Of a stretch of 25,134 bases of DNA, positions 21,587 through 25,134 are shown piece by piece. The DNA is taken from positions 1-25,134 of the forward strand of contig CAAHET010000120.1 of the NCBI GenBank assembly GCA_900772565.1, given 5' to 3'. The notes under the pieces are model-generated. The model was not told where the DNA came from. It saw only the letters and a program-made list of their open reading frames with translations, and did no database searches. Positions within the stretch are counted from its first letter, which is position 1, and each line of letters begins with the position of its first letter. Both the position numbers and the translations under genes were made by a program. This DNA is from an uncultured Faecalibacterium sp. GTDB lineage: Bacteria > Bacillota > Clostridia > Oscillospirales > Ruminococcaceae.

Positions 21587-23032
21587 ATGTATGATATCGC
21601 GATCATCGGCTGTGGCGTCATTGGTGCCGCTGCCGCCTATGCGCTGTCGCGCTACGACAACAGGGTGGTCATCCTTGAGGCCGAGAATGATGTGGCAGAC
21701 TGCACCACCAAGGCCAACAGCGCCATTCTCCACGCAGGCTACGACCCCGCCCCCGGCACCCGCATGGCACGGCTGAATGTGCGCGGCGTAGCGCTGGCCA
21801 AGGAGATCTGCGCAAAGCTGGATGTCTCCTATAAGCAGTGCGGCTCTCTGGTGCTGGCACTGGACGAAAAAGAGCTGCCCCACCTGCAGCATCTGTTTGA
21901 GAACGGCACCGCCAACGGCGTACCCGGCATGAAGATTCTTTCCAAGGAAGAGACCCTTGCCATGGAGCCCAACCTTTCTAAGAATGTCCGCGGCGCACTG
22001 TGGGCACCCAGCGCCGCCATCGTAAACCCGTGGGAGTACGCACTGGCCATGACCGAGGTGGCGGTACGCAACGGCGTGGAGCTGCGCCGCAACTGCAAGG
22101 TGACCGATGCCGAGTTCATCGAGGGCGGCTACCGCCTGACCGTGCCCGGCGGCACGGTAGAGACCCGCTGCGTCATCAACGCTGCCGGTATCTGGGCAGA
22201 CAAGGTGCACTCCATGGTGGAGCCCGCCAACTTCCGCATCATCCCCACCCGTGGCGAGTACTACCTGCTGGACAAGAGCGAGGGCACCCGCGTGAGCCAC
22301 GTCATCTTCCAGTGCCCCAACGAGCTGGGCAAGGGCGTGCTGGTAGCTCCCACCGTCCACGGCAACCTGATCGTCGGCCCCAACGCCGAGCCGGTGAAGG
22401 GCAACGACACCTCCTGCACCAGCAGCGGTCTGGAATTTGTCAAGACCACTGCCCAGCGCAGCGTGCCCAGCATCAACTTTGGCGAGTCCATCCGCAGCTT
22501 TGCGGGCGTGCGCGCCAATCTGGACGTGGACGACTTTATCATTGGCGAAGAGCCGGAAGCACCCGGCTGGATCGACCTTGCCGGTATGAAGAGCCCCGGC
22601 CTGTCCGCTGCCCCGGCAGTGGCTGAGGAAGCTGTTGCCATCCTGAAAGAGCGCGGTGTTCTGGGCGCGGAAAAGGCCGACTACAAGGATGGCCGCCGCC
22701 ACATCCGCTTCAAGGAGCTTTCCGCAGAGGAAAAGGCAGCGCTTGTCAAGGAGCAGCCCGCCTACGGCCGGGTCATCTGCCGCTGCGAGACCATCACTGA
22801 AGGCGAGATCCTTGCAGCTCTCCACAGCGAGGTGCCCGCCAACACCATCGACGGTGTCAAGCGCCGCGCCGGTGCAGGTATGGGCCGCTGTCAGGGCGGC
22901 TTCTGCGGTCCCCGTGTGCTGGAGCTTATCAGCCGTGAGCTGGGCATAGACCCCTTGGACATCCTGCAGGACAAGAACGGCTCGAACGTTCTAGTCAGCG
23001 AAACGAAGGTAGGAGGAAAGAGCAATGGTTGA
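21587..23032 (+). CDS. glpA: FAD-dependent glycerol-3-phosphate dehydrogenase-like protein with BFD-type Fe-S domain
   Basis: The 481-aa protein has a DAO-type FAD domain (about 1-360) with the dinucleotide fold YDIAIIGCGVIGAAAAYALS and an NAAGIWAD block. A C-terminal BFD-like domain (about 390-455) carries four cysteines, Cys398-x-Cys400 and Cys435-x4-Cys440, fitting a [2Fe-2S] cluster. This layout is that of anaerobic GlpA, which oxidises glycerol-3-phosphate to dihydroxyacetone phosphate. The related L-2-hydroxyglutarate oxidase family is an alternative, but the GlpP control region favours G3P. GGAGG precedes the ATG by 9 bases. It overlaps the next gene by 8 bases. Confidence 0.85.
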   Translation: MYDIAIIGCGVIGAAAAYALSRYDNRVVILEAENDVADCTTKANSAILHAGYDPAPGTRMARLNVRGVALAKEICAKLDVSYKQCGSLVLALDEKELPHLQHLFENGTANGVPGMKILSKEETLAMEPNLSKNVRGALWAPSAAIVNPWEYALAMTEVAVRNGVELRRNCKVTDAEFIEGGYRLTVPGGTVETRCVINAAGIWADKVHSMVEPANFRIIPTRGEYYLLDKSEGTRVSHVIFQCPNELGKGVLVAPTVHGNLIVGPNAEPVKGNDTSCTSSGLEFVKTTAQRSVPSINFGESIRSFAGVRANLDVDDFIIGEEPEAPGWIDLAGMKSPGLSAAPAVAEEAVAILKERGVLGAEKADYKDGRRHIRFKELSAEEKAALVKEQPAYGRVICRCETITEGEILAALHSEVPANTIDGVKRRAGAGMGRCQGGFCGPRVLELISRELGIDPLDILQDKNGSNVLVSETKVGGKSNG

Positions 23033-24278
23033 TCTGGTCATTATCGGCGGCGGCCCTGCGGGCCTTGCTGCTGCCTGCAAGGCATGGGAAAGCGGTCTGC
23101 GCGACATCCTCATTCTGGAGCGCGACAAGGAGCTGGGCGGCATTCTGAACCAGTGCATCCACAACGGTTTTGGTCTGCACCGCTTTGGCGAGCAGCTCAC
23201 CGGCCCGGAGTACGCCGGGCGCTTTATTGAGATGCTCAAGGACACCGGCGTGAAGGTGCAGCTGGACACCATGGTGCTGGAAGTGACCCCGGATAAAAAG
23301 GTGCACTGCGTCTCCAAGGAGTACGGCTACCAAATCATCGAAGCCAAGAGCATCGTGCTGGGCATGGGCTGCCGCGAGCGCACCCGCGGTGCCATTGGTA
23401 CCCCGGGCACCCGCCCTGCCGGTGTGTACACTGCCGGTGCCGCACAGCGCTATGTGAACATGGAAGGCTATCTGGTGGGCAAGCGGGTGCTGATCCTCGG
23501 CAGCGGCGATATCGGCCTGATCATGGCACGCCGCATGACCCTTGAGGGCGCAAAGGTGCTGGCCTGCGTAGAGGTAATGCCCTACTCCGGCGGCCTGACC
23601 CGCAACATCGTGCAGTGCCTGAACGACTTTGACATCCCCCTGTACCTCTCCCACACCATCGTGGATATTCAGGGTAAGGACCGCGTAGAGAAGGCCATCG
23701 TGGCCGAGATCGGCCCCGACCGCAAGCCCATCCTTGGCACCGAGATGGAGTTCGACGTGGACACCATCCTGCTGAGCGTGGGCCTGATCCCCGAAAACGA
23801 GCTGACCAAGCAGGCCGGTATTGAGATGGACCCCCGCACCAAGGGCGCCATCGTGTACGAAAACATGGAGACCAGCATCCCCGGCGTGTTTGCCTGCGGC
23901 AACGTGGTGCAGGTGCACGATCTGGTGGACTTTGTTTCCGGCGAGAGCGAACTGGCCGGTGTGGCCGCTGCCAACTACGTCCAGAACGGCCCCGTGGCCG
24001 AAGGGCGTGTGCTGACCGTGAAGCCCGGTGCAGACCTTAGCTACACCCTGCCGCAGCGCATCCGTCTGGAAGGCGTGGAAAAGAGCACCAACGTGTCCTT
24101 CCGCGTCCGCCGCATCTGCGGCAAGAGCACCATCCTTGTCAAGAGCGGTGACACGGTGATCGCACGCTTCAAGCGCGACCGCCTTGCCCCCGGCGAGATG
24201 GAGCACATTGCCCTGCCCAGAGTGCTGCTGGACAGAGCCCCCGTGGACGAAGTGACCATTGAGATCGAGGAGGCATGA
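23025..24278 (+). CDS. FAD/NAD-dependent oxidoreductase partner of the GlpA-like protein
   Basis: The 417-aa protein has two dinucleotide-binding folds typical of pyridine-nucleotide oxidoreductases: VDLVIIGGGPAGLAAA near the N-terminus for FAD, and GKRVLILGSGDIGLIMARR at about 155-173 for NAD(P). A C-terminal FAD closing block reads GVFACGNVVQVHDLVD. GGILNQCIHNGFGLHRFGE is characteristic of the subfamily found beside GlpA and DUF1667 genes in anaerobes. It probably takes electrons from the GlpA-like Fe-S domain and passes them to NAD(P) or another carrier. AGGAGG lies 9 bases before the ATG, which is inside the previous coding region, so translation is coupled. Confidence 0.85.
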   Translation: MVDLVIIGGGPAGLAAACKAWESGLRDILILERDKELGGILNQCIHNGFGLHRFGEQLTGPEYAGRFIEMLKDTGVKVQLDTMVLEVTPDKKVHCVSKEYGYQIIEAKSIVLGMGCRERTRGAIGTPGTRPAGVYTAGAAQRYVNMEGYLVGKRVLILGSGDIGLIMARRMTLEGAKVLACVEVMPYSGGLTRNIVQCLNDFDIPLYLSHTIVDIQGKDRVEKAIVAEIGPDRKPILGTEMEFDVDTILLSVGLIPENELTKQAGIEMDPRTKGAIVYENMETSIPGVFACGNVVQVHDLVDFVSGESELAGVAAANYVQNGPVAEGRVLTVKPGADLSYTLPQRIRLEGVEKSTNVSFRVRRICGKSTILVKSGDTVIARFKRDRLAPGEMEHIALPRVLLDRAPVDEVTIEIEEA

Positions 24279-24283
24279 GCGAT

Positions 24284-24631
24284 ATGAAAGAAGTAATTTG
24301 CACCTGCTGCCCTCAGGGCTGCCATCTGCAGGTGGATGAAGCCAACGACTACAAGGTGACCGGCAACGGCTGCCCCAACGGCATCGCCTACGGCAAGGAA
24401 GAGCTGACCCACCCCACCCGCATCATCACCAGCACCGTGCGCGCCGAGGGTTGCCTGCACTCCCGCTGCCCGGTCAAGACCTCCAAGCCCGTGCCCAAGG
24501 GACAGATGGCCGAAGTGGTCGCCGCGCTGGACAGCGTGGTGCTGCACGCGCCCATCCATGTGGGTGATGTGGTGCTGATCAACGTCTGCGGCACCGGTGC
24601 AGACATTGTGACCTGCCGCGATATGTCCTAA
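24284..24631 (+). CDS. DUF1667 cysteine-rich protein
   Basis: The 115-aa protein begins MKEVICTCCPQGCHLQVD, the usual opening of DUF1667. It has Cys-x-x-Cys-x3-Cys at the N-terminus and further cysteines in NGCPNG, HSRCPVKT and INVCGTG, suggesting a metal or Fe-S site. DUF1667 genes commonly follow the two oxidoreductase genes seen here and are thought to form the small third subunit of an electron-transfer complex; a biochemical role is not settled. Start 24284 is chosen because GGAGG (24269-24273) is 10 bases before it. The in-frame ATG at 24275 is only one base from that site, although its ATGA overlap with the previous stop is tempting. Confidence 0.85.
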   Translation: MKEVICTCCPQGCHLQVDEANDYKVTGNGCPNGIAYGKEELTHPTRIITSTVRAEGCLHSRCPVKTSKPVPKGQMAEVVAALDSVVLHAPIHVGDVVLINVCGTGADIVTCRDMS

Positions 24632-24673
24632 CGCCTATCACTCCAATCGCATTTTTCAACCTCCCCCTTAACA

Positions 24674-24716
24674 AAAGCAAGAGCCACTGTACAAACTGTA
24701 CAGCGGCTCTTGCTTT
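24674..24716. terminator. Symmetric terminator between glp operon and pnp
   Basis: AAAGCAAGAGCC (24674-24685) pairs with GGCTCTTGCTTT (24705-24716) and CTGTAC pairs with GTACAG within. The arms end in As and Ts, so it serves both the rightward glp operon and leftward pnp. Confidence 0.9.
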
Positions 24717-24734
24717 ATGCAATTAGTTTAAGTT

Positions 24735-25134
24735 TTACTGCTGCTGGGCGGCCTTTTTGGCTTCCAGAGCCAGAATGGCGTCGCGGCGGCTCAGGTTGAT
24801 GCGGCCCTGCTGGTCGATGTCGGTCACCTTGACCACGATGGCATCACCCACGGCGACCACGTCCTCTACCCGCTCCACGCGCTTGGTGTCCAGCTTGGAG
24901 ATGTGCACAAGGCCTTCCTTGCCCGGGGCAATCTCCACAAAGGCACCAAAGTTCATCAGGCGGGTCACCTTGCCCTTGTAGATGGCACCGATCTCGGGGT
25001 CCTCCACAATGGTCTTGATGGTGAAGATGGCGCGCTTTGCGTCCTCCTGATCCACGGCAGAGACGAACACATGGCCGTCCTCCTGCACGTCGATCTTGCA
25101 GTTGCAGGTGGCGCAGATGTCCTGAATGACCTTG
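24735..25134 (-). CDS. pnp: Polyribonucleotide nucleotidyltransferase, C-terminal part
   Basis: The frame runs off the right edge, so only the last ~133 residues are visible. They contain the end of the KH domain (KVIQDICATCNCKIDV, EDGHVFVSAVD) and a complete S1 RNA-binding domain (GAIYKGKVTRLMNFGAFVEI, EGLVHISKLD, VKVTDIDQQGRINLSRRDAI), ending in a Lys/Ala/Gln tail. PNPase degrades RNA from the 3' end with phosphate. The KH stretch has three cysteines in CATCNC where many PNPases have none, a minor variation. Confidence 0.95.
   Translation of the reverse strand, partial: KVIQDICATCNCKIDVQEDGHVFVSAVDQEDAKRAIFTIKTIVEDPEIGAIYKGKVTRLMNFGAFVEIAPGKEGLVHISKLDTKRVERVEDVVAVGDAIVVKVTDIDQQGRINLSRRDAILALEAKKAAQQQ

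Noticed and set aside
1..25134. CRISPR array, insertion-sequence ends or rRNA
   Set aside because: No regularly spaced direct repeats, transposase genes with flanking inverted repeats, or rRNA sequence were seen.

Overview
The window looks like the chromosome of a Gram-positive gut anaerobe of the Clostridia, most like Faecalibacterium or a close Oscillospiraceae relative. This rests on strong AGGAGG-type ribosome sites, sigma-A-like promoters, extracellular flavinylated lipoprotein reductases, a glpP-type antiterminator and GC-rich codon use. The genus is an inference from gene style, not from a search.

Bases 1 to about 5780 are the integrase-proximal end of an integrated mobile element whose other end lies left of the window. 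It holds an internally deleted ATPase pseudogene, a poorly coding stretch, a MazF-type toxin with a long C-terminal extension overlapping a ParB-like gene, a single excisionase-like HTH protein, an unusual protein with four tandem excisionase-like HTH domains, and a tyrosine recombinase. Beyond the recombinase lie a 55-residue protein on the other strand, repeats that look like integrase arm sites, and the 3' half of a tRNA-Arg(CCU) starting exactly at the anticodon loop. That half tRNA marks the attachment site. Its terminator and everything to the right appear to be native chromosome.

Bases 5890 to 13131 hold two small metabolic units. The first is a LysR regulator divergent from an exported, FMN- and FAD-containing fumarate/urocanate-reductase-like lipoprotein. 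The second is an RpiR-type regulator divergent from an alpha-glucoside PTS permease (EIICB) and a GH4 6-phospho-alpha-glucosidase, so the sugar is imported, phosphorylated and then cleaved inside the cell. A near-consensus promoter and palindromes lie between the divergent genes.

Bases 13256 to about 20436 form one leftward six-gene cell-envelope operon. In transcription order it encodes an exported transglutaminase-like repeat protein, an MBOAT O-acyltransferase, a DHHW/AlgJ-like SGNH protein, an Ala/Ser/Glu-rich lipoprotein, a membrane-anchored protein with cell-wall-binding-type repeats, and a VanX-like D,D-peptidase lipoprotein with an SH3-like domain. This is the best candidate here for an uncharacterised system: O-acylation of a surface polymer combined with wall-binding and wall-remodelling proteins. 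A promoter and a leader with a tiny Phe-rich reading frame precede it.

Bases 20593 to 24716 are a glycerol-3-phosphate oxidation locus. A GlpP antiterminator gene is followed by a second promoter and a leader with a strong terminator, then an FAD dehydrogenase with a C-terminal BFD-type Fe-S domain, a second FAD/NAD oxidoreductase and a Cys-rich DUF1667 protein, all overlapping or tightly spaced. The window ends in the C-terminal part of pnp (PNPase) on the minus strand, convergent with the glp operon across a symmetric terminator.
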